Assembly: GCA_947441895.1 (NCBI GenBank)
Contig: CANEUT010000107.1
Location: forward strand, 1 to 5,698
DNA: 5,698 nt
Direction: 5' to 3'
DNA from: Rickettsiales bacterium
GTDB lineage: Bacteria; Pseudomonadota; Alphaproteobacteria; Rickettsiales; UBA3002
Position numbers and translations under genes: made by a program
Part shown: piece by piece, positions 1 through 5,590 of the stretch
Layout: each line of letters opens with the position of its first letter
How positions within the stretch are numbered: position 1 is the first letter of the stretch
Notes under the pieces: generated by a model
What the model saw: only the letters and a program-made list of their open reading frames with translations
What the model was told of the DNA's origin: nothing
Database searches by the model: none

Positions 1-1858
1 CAACGTGCCGCAGCAAAAGCTCCTTACATCCGCCCCAACCGGGGATGACGCCAATGCCCACTTCCACCAAACCGATGTAACTTTCAATATGCGCCACCAC
101 CGCATCGGCATGCAGGTTCAGCTCGCAGCCACCGCCCAGCGCCATGCCCGAAAGCGAACTCACCACGGGGAACGGGGCATATTTCAGCCCCATGAACGCA
201 TCTTGGCCCTGTTTCACCATGTCAGAAATGGCCCACCAACTGGCGGTGTTGCAGGCCAGCAGGAAAAAGCCAATATTCGCGCCGAAGCTGAAATTGTCGG
301 CGTCACCACCAATCACCACGGCGCGGAAACCTTTTTCCTTCACCAATGCTGGCAGATCGGCCACCATTTTCAGATTCTCAGGGTCCCACGTATTTTGTTT
401 GCTGGTCAGCTCTAAACACGCCACGCCATCACCCAGATCCCACACGCTGGCCGAGGGGTTTTTCTTCACCGGTTTGCTGGTGAGTTTGATATCTTCCAGC
501 ATGAGCGATCCGGCGGGAATTGGCACCTCACCATATTTGCCGCCGATACTGAATTGCGTGCGCTTGCCATCCACTACATCATACAGTTTTTTGCCTAAGC
601 TCTGCTGAATGATCGAAGGCACATCCAGCCCAATTTTTTGTAACGCAAAAGCAAAAATTTCGGTGCCGCTTTTGCCTTCCGCCGCCAGCCGGTCAATCAT
701 CTGGAAGGGACCGTATTTCCAGTTATATCCCGTCACCATGGCGGCATCGACGGAGTAAATATCATCGGATATTTCGGGGATGAGCGAGGCGGCATAATGC
801 AGCGTTTTCAGCATTACGCGCGCCGCATATTGCCCGCCAATATCGGGATGCATAAACAAGGCAGCAAGGCCCGCTTTTGCTACATCCACACTCTCAAGCT
901 TCGCTTTGGCTTCGGCGCGATATTCGCCCGTGTGGAGGTCGATAACTTCCTTCTTTTTCTTGCCGCTCTCATCCGTCACCATGCGGTAAAAACCGCCTTT
1001 GCCTTTGCGTCCGGTATAGCCCTCGGCAATCATTTTTTCCACCAGCGGCGGCAATTGATAGAGCGTGCGGAACGCATCTTTTTCAGGTAGCGTCGCCATC
1101 ATCGCTTTGGCAATCAGCGGCATCAAATCAATGCCGATCAAATCATACAGGCCGAACATGCCGGTCTTCGGAAAGCCAAGTGGCTTGCCCATCACCGCGT
1201 CCGCCTCTTCCACTTTAATGCCCAGTTTCAGCGCATCGACCAAGCCAGCCGTCATCCAATAAACCCCAATGCGGTTAGCGAGGAAGCCCGGCGTATCTTT
1301 CACCGGCACCACCGCCTTGCCCAGCACGCGGTCGGCGAAGTCACAAAATGCTGCAAACTTTGCTGCAGCAAAATTGGGTGATTTTGCCACCTCAAGCAGG
1401 CGCATAAAGCGCGGCGGATTGAAGAAGTGGGTGATGAGGAAGTCATCTTGGAATTGTTGCCCCATGCCGCCAATCAGCACATGCAGCGGAATGGTGGAAG
1501 TGTTGGAAGAAACGATGGAACCCTTTTTGCGCACCGCGTCCACCTTGCGATAGACATCCTGTTTTACGTCGAGGCGCTCAAGCACGGCCTCCACAATCCA
1601 ATCCACCTCGGCGAGCTTATCCAGATCATCTTCCAGATTTCCAGCGGTCACCAGTTTTTTAAATTTGGGGTGCGCAAAGCCCGGCGTGCCGCCTTTGGCT
1701 TGCTTATCAATGCCCGCTTCGGCAAGCGCATTACGCCCGCCCTCTTTCGGTACAATATCCAGCAGCAGCGTTGGAATGCCCGCATTCGCCAGCACCGCTG
1801 CAATGCCCGCCCCCATGACACCCGAACCCAGCACCGCTACTTTTTTGATTTCTGTCAT
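1..1858 (-). CDS. 3-hydroxyacyl-CoA dehydrogenase / enoyl-CoA hydratase, FadN-type, C-terminus cut by window edge
   Basis: Bifunctional cytoplasmic beta-oxidation enzyme: the hydratase part hydrates trans-2-enoyl-CoA and the dehydrogenase part oxidises L-3-hydroxyacyl-CoA with NAD+. 619 codons are visible. The N-terminal Rossmann motif GSGVMGAGIA (residues 11-20) binds NAD+. SSNTST follows at 117-122, then THFFNPPRFMRLLEV, which carries the catalytic pair H144/E156. DTPGFLANRI (188-197) opens the helical dehydrogenase domain. From about 475 a crotonase domain begins, with FSFGANI (oxyanion-hole region, 523-529), GMALGGGCEL (571-580, E579) and GLVEVGIGVIPGWGG (596-610, E599). E579 and E599 match the two catalytic glutamates of FadB (E119, E139). 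The order dehydrogenase-then-hydratase is that of Bacillus FadN and the reverse of E. coli FadB. FadN-like proteins are nearly 800 aa, so roughly 150-170 residues lie beyond position 1. The start at 1858 is 2 nt after the preceding stop, with only a weak AGAGAAA upstream. The gene is last of three visible in its operon. Confidence 0.95.
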   Translation of the reverse strand, partial: MTEIKKVAVLGSGVMGAGIAAVLANAGIPTLLLDIVPKEGGRNALAEAGIDKQAKGGTPGFAHPKFKKLVTAGNLEDDLDKLAEVDWIVEAVLERLDVKQDVYRKVDAVRKKGSIVSSNTSTIPLHVLIGGMGQQFQDDFLITHFFNPPRFMRLLEVAKSPNFAAAKFAAFCDFADRVLGKAVVPVKDTPGFLANRIGVYWMTAGLVDALKLGIKVEEADAVMGKPLGFPKTGMFGLYDLIGIDLMPLIAKAMMATLPEKDAFRTLYQLPPLVEKMIAEGYTGRKGKGGFYRMVTDESGKKKKEVIDLHTGEYRAEAKAKLESVDVAKAGLAALFMHPDIGGQYAARVMLKTLHYAASLIPEISDDIYSVDAAMVTGYNWKYGPFQMIDRLAAEGKSGTEIFAFALQKIGLDVPSIIQQSLGKKLYDVVDGKRTQFSIGGKYGEVPIPAGSLMLEDIKLTSKPVKKNPSASVWDLGDGVACLELTSKQNTWDPENLKMVADLPALVKEKGFRAVVIGGDADNFSFGANIGFFLLACNTASWWAISDMVKQGQDAFMGLKYAPFPVVSSLSGMALGGGCELNLHADAVVAHIESYIGLVEVGIGVIPGWGGCKELLLRHV

Positions 1859-1860
1859 GA

Positions 1861-2154
1861 CTATTTCTCTTTGGCTATAATTTCACAGCGTTCCATATAG
1901 CAGCGTGCCGCGGCATCTTCCCGCTTCAACTGCCAAAATTGCTTCACGCATTTTTCTTTACGCGCCCGATCTTTAAAATGAGCCGAGGCAACCGCCTCAT
2001 ATCCCTTATTCACCGCCGCCGGAGAACATGGCCCATCAATCACCACACAATCCGCATCGGCGCCACAATCCGCCCAATAGGACTGTTGCTGTGCCCGAGC
2101 CAAGTGGGGCAAGCTAAACATCACCAGAAGCATCACCGCCACGGCGAGCTGCAT
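1861..2154 (-). CDS. small exported six-cysteine protein of unknown function
   Basis: 97 aa. The N-terminus (MQLAVAVMLLVMFSLPHLARA) is a clear Sec signal peptide with probable cleavage after A21 (ARA|QQQ), so the mature product of about 76 aa should be periplasmic or extracellular. It has six cysteines, C30, C36, C43, C69, C85 and C90, an even number that suits three disulfides. The first half has the pattern C-x5-C-VVIDGP-C followed by AVNKGYE; the second half is a charged helical stretch ending CYMERC. I have an impression that small secreted proteobacterial proteins share a DCVV-GxC-AVN pattern, but I cannot name a family and assign no function. The start at 2154 is preferred over an in-frame ATG at 2202. 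It has a GGAGAA Shine-Dalgarno 6 nt upstream, it puts the signal peptide exactly at the N-terminus, and it overlaps the thiolase stop by one base (TAATG). The gene sits between two beta-oxidation enzyme genes and is probably translationally coupled to the thiolase. Confidence 0.85.
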   Translation of the reverse strand: MQLAVAVMLLVMFSLPHLARAQQQSYWADCGADADCVVIDGPCSPAAVNKGYEAVASAHFKDRARKEKCVKQFWQLKREDAAARCYMERCEIIAKEK

Positions 2155-2166
2155 TAGATTTTCTCC
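2154..2166 (-). promoter_or_regulatory. ribosome binding site and TAATG coupling junction
   Basis: On the minus strand GGAGAA (2166-2161) lies inside the last thiolase codons, 6 nt before the ATG at 2154, whose A is also the last base of the thiolase TAA. This decides the start of the small exported protein and predicts termination-reinitiation coupling. Confidence 0.75.
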
Positions 2167-3278
2167 AGAATCGTCGCGATGCCTTGCCCGCCGCCAATGC
2201 AAGCCGTAGCGAGTGCATATTTGCCTTTGCTGCGGCTAAGCAGCAGCGCCGCTTTGCCGGTGATGCGCGCGCCCGATGCACCCAGGGGGTGACCAAGTGC
2301 AATGGCGCCGCCTTCGGCGTTCACTTTGGTGATGTCGCAACCAAGCTCACCAATGCACGGAATGGATTGGGCCGCGAATGCCTCGTTCAATTCCACCACA
2401 TCGATGTCGCCAATTTTTAAACCAGCCTTTGCCAGTGCTTTTTGCGAAGCAGTGATTGGGCCCAAGCCCATCACGGCCGGGTCAAGCCCCGTCACCGCCA
2501 TCGACTTAATGCGGGCGAGCGGCTTCAACCCATGCTTTTTCGCATACTCTTCACTCACCACCAGCACAGCGGCCGCACCGTCGGTCAGTGGCGATGATGT
2601 GCCCGCCGTCACCGTGCCATAAACGTCGAACACGGGGTTGAGCTTGGCCAAATCTTCCGGCGTTGAATCAGCGCGGATGGTGCCATCCCTATCAACCACA
2701 CCACCTTTGGTGTGAATGGGCACAATTTCTTCCGCAAAGTTCGCCGCCGCCGCCTTTTGGTGCGACTTAATAGCGAATGCTTCTTGGTCTTTTCGCTCAA
2801 TCTTGAATTTTTTGGCGACGTTTTCCGCCGTTAGCCCCATGGAAATATAAGCTTCCGGCAGGGCTTTATAGAGCGCCGGGTTGGGCAGCGGGTTATAGCC
2901 CCCCATGGGAATACGCGTCATGGATTCCACGCCCGCGGCAATGAAAACCTCACCCTTGCCGGTGGCAATGTTGCCCGCCGCAATATGAATCGCCTCCATG
3001 GAAGACCCGCACCAGCGGTTGACCGTCACGCCACCCACACTCACCGGCAGGCCAGCCAGCAGCGCCACCATGCGGGCCATGTTGAAACCTTGTTCACCCT
3101 CGGGGAAGGCGCAGCCTAAAATCAAATCATCAATATCATCGGGCTTCACGCCTGTTTTGGCGACCAGCGCCTTAATCACCTCGGCGGCGATATCATCGGG
3201 CCGGGTGCCCGCAAGGGCGCCTTTGAACGATGGGGTGAAGGGAGAGCGAAGAAATCCAACAATAACGGCGTGCGACAT
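2154..3278 (-). CDS. fadA: acetyl-CoA acyltransferase (3-ketoacyl-CoA thiolase)
   Basis: Degradative thiolase of 374 aa, slightly shorter than the usual 390. It cleaves 3-ketoacyl-CoA with CoA to acetyl-CoA and a shortened acyl-CoA, the last step of the beta-oxidation cycle, in the cytoplasm. The nucleophile is C90 in VNRWCGSSMEAI. NEAF lies at 298-301, GHPLGASGAR at 329-338 carries the catalytic H330, and CIGGGQG at 360-366 carries the second catalytic cysteine C360. All active-site elements are therefore intact. GCAFPEGEQGFNMAR and the general pattern resemble Bacillus FadA, which also partners a FadN-type enzyme. A biosynthetic acetoacetyl-CoA thiolase (phaA/atoB) is less likely given the operon partner, but substrate length cannot be read from the sequence. 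The start at 3278 has only a weak purine run (AAAAGGG) upstream. It is the first gene of the operon; its stop codon overlaps the start of the next gene. Confidence 0.94.
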   Translation of the reverse strand: MSHAVIVGFLRSPFTPSFKGALAGTRPDDIAAEVIKALVAKTGVKPDDIDDLILGCAFPEGEQGFNMARMVALLAGLPVSVGGVTVNRWCGSSMEAIHIAAGNIATGKGEVFIAAGVESMTRIPMGGYNPLPNPALYKALPEAYISMGLTAENVAKKFKIERKDQEAFAIKSHQKAAAANFAEEIVPIHTKGGVVDRDGTIRADSTPEDLAKLNPVFDVYGTVTAGTSSPLTDGAAAVLVVSEEYAKKHGLKPLARIKSMAVTGLDPAVMGLGPITASQKALAKAGLKIGDIDVVELNEAFAAQSIPCIGELGCDITKVNAEGGAIALGHPLGASGARITGKAALLLSRSKGKYALATACIGGGQGIATILEKI

Positions 3279-3451
3279 AAAGCCCTTTTCATCTGTTGTT
3301 CTTGAGGCTGACTATGACAGAAATTTCATGCACATAGAAGGGGTTTAGTGTGCAACTGCTCACTGAGGCGCATGTATTTACCAAATGTGACCAATTCGCC
3401 CATTCTGGCGGTTGCGCGCGCGCCCCAATCTGCTATGAACCCTGCCACCGT
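3279..3451. other. divergent intergenic region between the fad operon and tRNA-Gly
   Basis: 173 bases without a supported coding region. It must hold the promoter of the leftward fadA operon and that of the rightward tRNA-Gly. I found no convincing -35/-10 pair for the leftward operon and no clear FadR-like palindrome by eye. The rightward candidate is listed separately. Confidence 0.6.
3412..3439 (+). promoter_or_regulatory. candidate sigma-70-type promoter for tRNA-Gly
   Basis: TTGCGC (3412-3417) and TATGAA (3434-3439) are 16 bp apart, and TGC precedes the -10 in an extended -10-like arrangement. Transcription would start a few bases before the tRNA. The -35 matches the consensus only in TTG, so the call is tentative. 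The same transcript could continue into mscL, since no terminator is visible between the tRNA and mscL. Confidence 0.35.
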
Positions 3452-3525
3452 GCGGGTATAGTTCAATGGTAGAATGAAAGCTTCCCAAGCTTTAGGTGAG
3501 AGTTCGATTCTCTCTACCCGCTCCA
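3452..3525 (+). tRNA. tRNA-Gly, anticodon CCC
   Basis: 74-nt cloverleaf with genome-encoded CCA. The acceptor stem GCGGGTA (3452-3458) pairs perfectly with TACCCGC (3515-3521), followed by discriminator T and CCA (3523-3525). The D arm is GTTC/GAAT around AATGGTA. The anticodon stem AAAGC/GCTTT encloses loop TTCCCAA with anticodon CCC at 3484-3486, reading GGG codons. The variable loop is AGGT, and the T arm GAGAG/CTCTC encloses TTCGATT. All arms are intact, so it should be functional. It lies 23 bp upstream of mscL on the same strand. Confidence 0.97.
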
Positions 3526-3548
3526 CACGCAACCAGCGGAGCCGAACC

Positions 3549-3965
3549 ATGCTGAACGAATTCAAAAATTTCATTGCCCGCGGCAACGTGGTCGATCTGG
3601 CCGTCGGCATCATTATTGGCGCGGCGTTTACCGCTATCGTCAGCTCGCTGGTTTCTGACATTATCAACCCCGTCATCGGCATGATCATCGGCGGCATTGA
3701 TTTCAGCAACTATTACTTCGACCTCTCACTCGGCGGCTATACAACGCTGGAAGCCGCACAAAAAGCCGGCGCGCCGCTCATTATGTATGGGTTGTTTATC
3801 AATGCCATCATCAAATTCCTTATCGTGGCCTTCGTGGTGTTCATTCTGGTGAAGAACGTTAATAAGCTGAAAGCCGCCATGATAAAGGCCGAAGCAGCAG
3901 CCCCTGCCCCCACGCCCGAAGAAGTGGTTTTGCTGCGCGAAATTCGTGACGCGCTGAAAAAATAA
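3549..3965 (+). CDS. mscL: large-conductance mechanosensitive channel MscL
   Basis: 138-aa inner-membrane channel, close to the 136 aa of the E. coli protein. As a homopentamer MscL opens under membrane tension to release solutes during hypo-osmotic shock. The N-terminal amphipathic helix MLNEFKNFIARGN leads into the family signature NVVDLAVGIIIGAAF (13-27) and TM1 (about 14-45), which lines the pore. A periplasmic loop (about 50-75) follows, then TM2 (about 77-101) and an Ala/Pro linker. The cytoplasmic C-terminal helix EEVVLLREIRDALKK (124-138) is characteristic of the family. The start at 3549 has GGAG at 3538-3541, 7 nt upstream. An in-frame ATG at 3474 lies inside the tRNA and is rejected. 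The stop overlaps the next gene by one base (TAATG). Confidence 0.97.
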   Translation: MLNEFKNFIARGNVVDLAVGIIIGAAFTAIVSSLVSDIINPVIGMIIGGIDFSNYYFDLSLGGYTTLEAAQKAGAPLIMYGLFINAIIKFLIVAFVVFILVKNVNKLKAAMIKAEAAAPAPTPEEVVLLREIRDALKK

Positions 3966-4096
3966 TGGCACATAAGAAACCCGTTTTACCCACCAAAATC
4001 TGCGCCGGATGCGGGCTCAGCTTCACGTGGCGCAAAAAATGGGCGCGGTGCTGGGAAGAAGTGCGCTATTGCAGCGAGCGCTGCCGAGGCCGCTAG
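3965..4096 (+). CDS. DUF2256 zinc-ribbon-like mini-protein
   Basis: 43-aa basic protein starting MAHKKPVLPTKICAGCG and ending YCSERCRGR. The pattern C13-x2-C16 followed by FTWRKKWARCWEEVRYC and C36-x3-C40 matches DUF2256 closely, a family of very short bacterial proteins thought to bind zinc through these cysteines; C29 is an additional cysteine. Its cellular role is unknown. The start ATG shares its A with the last base of the mscL stop, so translation is probably coupled to mscL. No separate Shine-Dalgarno is obvious, because the upstream bases encode the end of MscL (GCTGAAAAAA). Its stop codon TAG already lies in the first bases of the downstream repeat. It is too short for most automatic gene callers, but the family match makes it convincing. 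Confidence 0.9.
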   Translation: MAHKKPVLPTKICAGCGLSFTWRKKWARCWEEVRYCSERCRGR

Positions 4097-4165
4097 CGAG
4101 CCGGGCGAGCGAGAGGAAGAGCGAGGCAAGTAGGCCGAGCCAGCCATGAGCTGCGATAGCACGCG
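4095..4165 (+). repeat. dispersed-type repeat, copy A (long form)
   Basis: Opens with AGCGAGCCGGGCGAGCGAG (4095-4113) and closes with CCATGAGCTGCGATAGCACG plus CG (4144-4165). Both blocks recur in inverted orientation at 4660-4700 with one mismatch each. Between the blocks copy A has about 30 extra bases (4114-4143) that resemble a degenerate second copy of the opening block (AGCGAGG...GCCGAG). It begins inside the DUF2256 stop codon and runs into a stem-loop. Only two copies are visible here, so wider genomic dispersal is an inference. Confidence 0.75.
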
Positions 4166-4197
4166 CCATGGAATTTTCAGGAGAAAATTCCGGGCGC
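4163..4197. terminator. strong stem-loop between convergent genes, possible bidirectional terminator
   Basis: GCGCC (4163-4167) pairs with GGCGC (4193-4197), and GGAATTTTC (4170-4178) pairs perfectly with GAAAATTCC (4183-4191) around the loop AGGA, with a small AT/G internal loop. It lies between the ends of two convergent genes (stops at 4096 plus and 4208 minus). No T-run follows the stem on either strand, so a classical intrinsic terminator is not proven. A 3'-end stabilising hairpin is the alternative. Confidence 0.55.
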
Positions 4198-4207
4198 AAA
4201 TGAAAAA

Positions 4208-4507
4208 CTAACGCCAGTAGCGATGCTCATGATGGTCGCGGCGGCGGTCCCTCTCAACGAACGAGACACGATAGCCATAGCTTGGCGCGTAATAAGGGCG
4301 CGGATAATAGACCACCGGCTGCGGCTGATAATAATAGGCTGGCGGATAATAGGCTACTGGCCGGGGCGCATAATAAACAGGCGCGGGCTGGTAATAAACG
4401 GGTGCTGGCGCCGAATAGAACCCAATTGAAAAATGACTGCCCGCATAAGCGGGGGCAGCAGCAAGCGACGCCAGCACTGCCGCAACACACACAATCTTGG
4501 TACGCAT
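4208..4507 (-). CDS. small exported Pro/Tyr-rich protein
   Basis: 99 aa. MRTKIVCVAAVLASLAAAPAYA is a typical Sec signal peptide, cleaved after A22 (AYA|GS). The mature part contains imperfect repeats of the type PAPVYY, APRPVAYY, PPAYYY, PQPVVYY and RPYY (about 33-74), with 17 tyrosines in 77 residues. It ends in a basic, His-containing tail (RDRRRDHHEHRYWR). Such low-complexity proteins are common in alphaproteobacteria and are predicted to be periplasmic or surface-associated. No function is known to me, and a structural role is only a guess. The start at 4507 has GAGGA at 4511-4515. An inverted repeat CCATGG-TTTT-CCATGG lies just upstream of the RBS. The gene is monocistronic by layout and convergent with mscL-DUF2256. 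In another frame the same bases give a Cys/Leu-rich translation, which is a shadow. Confidence 0.8.
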   Translation of the reverse strand: MRTKIVCVAAVLASLAAAPAYAGSHFSIGFYSAPAPVYYQPAPVYYAPRPVAYYPPAYYYQPQPVVYYPRPYYAPSYGYRVSFVERDRRRDHHEHRYWR

Positions 4508-4516
4508 AGATCCTCA

Positions 4517-4532
4517 CCATGGTTTTCCATGG
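4517..4532. repeat. CCATGG inverted repeat next to an RBS
   Basis: CCATGG (4517-4522), TTTT, CCATGG (4527-4532) form a perfect 6-bp stem with a 4-nt loop in the leader of the Pro/Tyr-rich gene, directly before its GAGGA Shine-Dalgarno. It could be an mRNA hairpin influencing translation or an operator. It may also be chance, because CCATGG is itself palindromic. Confidence 0.4.
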
Positions 4533-4634
4533 ACACGCTCTTCAAGGCACTTTCAAGCCCAGGCTGCCCGCATGGATAACGAAGCTATAGCACCACAAGA
4601 TGATGGGAAGCTGAAGGGAGTTTTTAGTTGCTAC

Positions 4635-4657
4635 GGTTTTGTCTGCTGACAAAAACC
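4635..4657 (-). terminator. stem-loop following repeat copy B
   Basis: Read on the minus strand, GGTTTTTGTC (4657-4648) pairs with GACAAAACC (4643-4635) around the loop AGCA, with one bulged T. It lies 2 nt beyond repeat B, the same relation as the 4163-4197 hairpin has to repeat A. There is no T-run after the stem. It is a plausible 3'-end hairpin for the minus-strand transcript that reads through 4703-5698. Confidence 0.5.
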
Positions 4658-4659
4658 TT

Positions 4660-4700
4660 CGCGTGCTATCGCAGCTGATGGCTCGCTCGCCCCGCTCGCT
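4660..4700 (-). repeat. dispersed-type repeat, copy B (short form)
   Basis: On the minus strand it reads AGCGAGCGGGGCGAGCGAG and then CCATCAGCTGCGATAGCACG plus CG, matching the two outer blocks of copy A but without its 30-base middle. It begins 2 nt after the TAA at 4705-4703 and is followed by a stem-loop, as copy A is. The two copies are in opposite orientation and flank the Pro/Tyr-rich gene. Confidence 0.75.
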
Positions 4701-4702
4701 TT

Positions 4703-4777
4703 TTACCCTTCCATCAGCGCGTGTTGCTGCGCCATGAATTCGTAGGTGGGTGGGATGTAGGGGCTGCGGGAAAACAT
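4703..4777 (-). pseudogene. orphan C-terminus-like tail, possible 3' remnant of a native gene
   Basis: A 24-codon frame (MFSRSPYIPPTYEFMAQQ, then HALMEG and TAA), in the same frame as the preceding AT-rich gene and 9 bases after its stop. The codons from TCC onward are GC-rich like the rest of the chromosome and read like an ordinary protein end. No Shine-Dalgarno precedes the ATG, so independent translation is doubtful. The repeat and hairpin begin just after this TAA, as they do after the DUF2256 stop. That supports the TAA being, or having been, a real gene end. It is either the displaced 3' end of a gene interrupted by the insertion or coincidental. I do not recognise the family. Confidence 0.35.
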
Positions 4778-4779
4778 AA

Positions 4780-5590
4780 AAAAGATTTAATAGCCGCCCC
4801 GACTTAATTCTTTTGCACGAATGCTATGCAATTTATCAGGAAGAGTTTCTCTAATTTTTTTACTCTGAACGCTATTATTTTCAAGGTAGTCATAGCCTTT
4901 CTGTTTGAGGCTATAACTGGAATATTCGTCTCCGTAGCCACTATGATCTATATTAATATAGTAAAACTTTAGAAGCTTCTTCAGCATTACCGTTACATCC
5001 AAAATATCATGACCTAAACCTGCGATAAATTTAGGCAGACTTGATACACTTGGTTCAACATTGTTTGTTTCTGCAACGGCAAGAGCAGTTATAATCGTCA
5101 ACGCCAATTCATCATATTCGATTTCCTGCTCATGATTCGGCAATTTATTAATTTTTGCAGCAGGCTTTGCATTTGAAGCAGTGCTAAGTTCATGAACCAG
5201 ATTAAGCTTTAGCCTATCTCTCAGTTTTTTAGTCCAATCTGCTTCTTGTGAATTATAAGTAATCGCAGCTTTATGGCTAATATCGAAAGGGAGTCTTTCT
5301 AAATGATTTTTATCCCAAAGAATGAAAAGCGGCTTTTCTAGAGCCGAAGCATATCCCATTTCAAAATATACATTTTCGTTGCTAGTATTGGCTTCTGCAA
5401 CACAAACACTAGCTTTTGTAATTTGTTCCTGAATTTTCAACATTGGCGGTTTCGCGCCAAGTACTTTATCAGCTCGAATCGGCTCATAACCTGCTAGTTC
5501 TGCTGCAACTTCAATTGCATCATATAAAGCGTCGAAATCATTTTCGACGTATTGTTGAATAATGAAACAAGTTGGTTTCACCATACTAGC
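4780..5590. other. AT-rich genomic island-like segment
   Basis: Base composition changes sharply from GC-rich coding sequence on both sides to clearly AT-rich sequence across this segment, which coincides with the TIR-like gene. I see no terminal inverted repeats, target-site duplication, integrase or transposase at the edges, so the mode of entry is unknown. Borders are approximate. Confidence 0.55.
4787..5584 (-). CDS. TIR-like / nucleoside deoxyribosyltransferase-like domain protein with C-terminal winged helix
   Basis: 265 aa. Residues 1-128 have the alpha/beta pattern of predicted nucleotide-binding proteins of the TIR-like/nucleoside 2-deoxyribosyltransferase-like group. The parts are strand CFIIQQY, helix FDALYDAIEVAAELAGY, a helix with ITKASVCVAEA, then NTSNENVYFEMGYASALEKP (66-85) and strand LFILW. 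In relatives the N-x-NV-x-x-E-x-G-x-A motif supplies the conserved glutamate, here E75; E64 replaces the more usual Asp before the NxNV motif. Residues 156-236 (YDELALTIITALA through YSSYSLKQKGYDYLEN) look like a winged helix. Family members cleave or sense nucleotides, and several act in phage defence; that role here is inferred. The start at 5584 is 1 nt after the upstream stop, with AAGAAGG at 5594-5600. A longer in-frame start at 5620 would overlap the upstream gene and is rejected. The gene is AT-rich with A/T-ending codons, unlike its neighbours, suggesting transfer. Confidence 0.8.
   Translation of the reverse strand: MVKPTCFIIQQYVENDFDALYDAIEVAAELAGYEPIRADKVLGAKPPMLKIQEQITKASVCVAEANTSNENVYFEMGYASALEKPLFILWDKNHLERLPFDISHKAAITYNSQEADWTKKLRDRLKLNLVHELSTASNAKPAAKINKLPNHEQEIEYDELALTIITALAVAETNNVEPSVSSLPKFIAGLGHDILDVTVMLKKLLKFYYINIDHSGYGDEYSSYSLKQKGYDYLENNSVQSKKIRETLPDKLHSIRAKELSRGGY

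Noticed and set aside
1359..1372. Perfect palindrome TTTGCTGCAGCAAA
   Set aside because: It lies in codons for an Ala/Lys/Phe-rich stretch (about residues 163-168) of the dehydrogenase, and no regulatory context is present, so it is best explained by codon composition.
5..1900. Several plus-strand frames of 65-157 codons
   Set aside because: They lie antisense to the dehydrogenase/hydratase gene, which has continuous family motifs across the whole stretch; the plus-strand translations are low in recognisable motifs and lack ribosome binding sites.
2184..3348. Plus-strand frames opposite the thiolase, and minus-strand frames in other phases
   Set aside because: The thiolase frame contains every catalytic motif in order; the others are shadows of its codon bias.
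3474..3548. Upstream in-frame start for mscL
   Set aside because: It begins inside the tRNA-Gly anticodon arm; the start at 3549 has a good Shine-Dalgarno and matches the family N-terminus.
3326..3709. 127-codon minus-strand frame over the tRNA and the start of mscL
   Set aside because: It crosses a perfect tRNA cloverleaf and the conserved MscL N-terminus, so it is not coding.
4254..4520. 88-codon Cys/Leu-rich minus-strand frame and plus-strand frames in the same place
   Set aside because: They are alternative readings of the repetitive Pro/Tyr codons; only the 4208-4507 frame has a signal peptide and a placed ribosome binding site.
4533..4634. Two CTTGAA boxes 11 bp apart upstream of the Pro/Tyr-rich gene (minus strand), considered as a heat-shock-type promoter
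   Set aside because: No matching -10 element of the CCCCAT type was found at the right distance, so the boxes alone do not support a promoter call.
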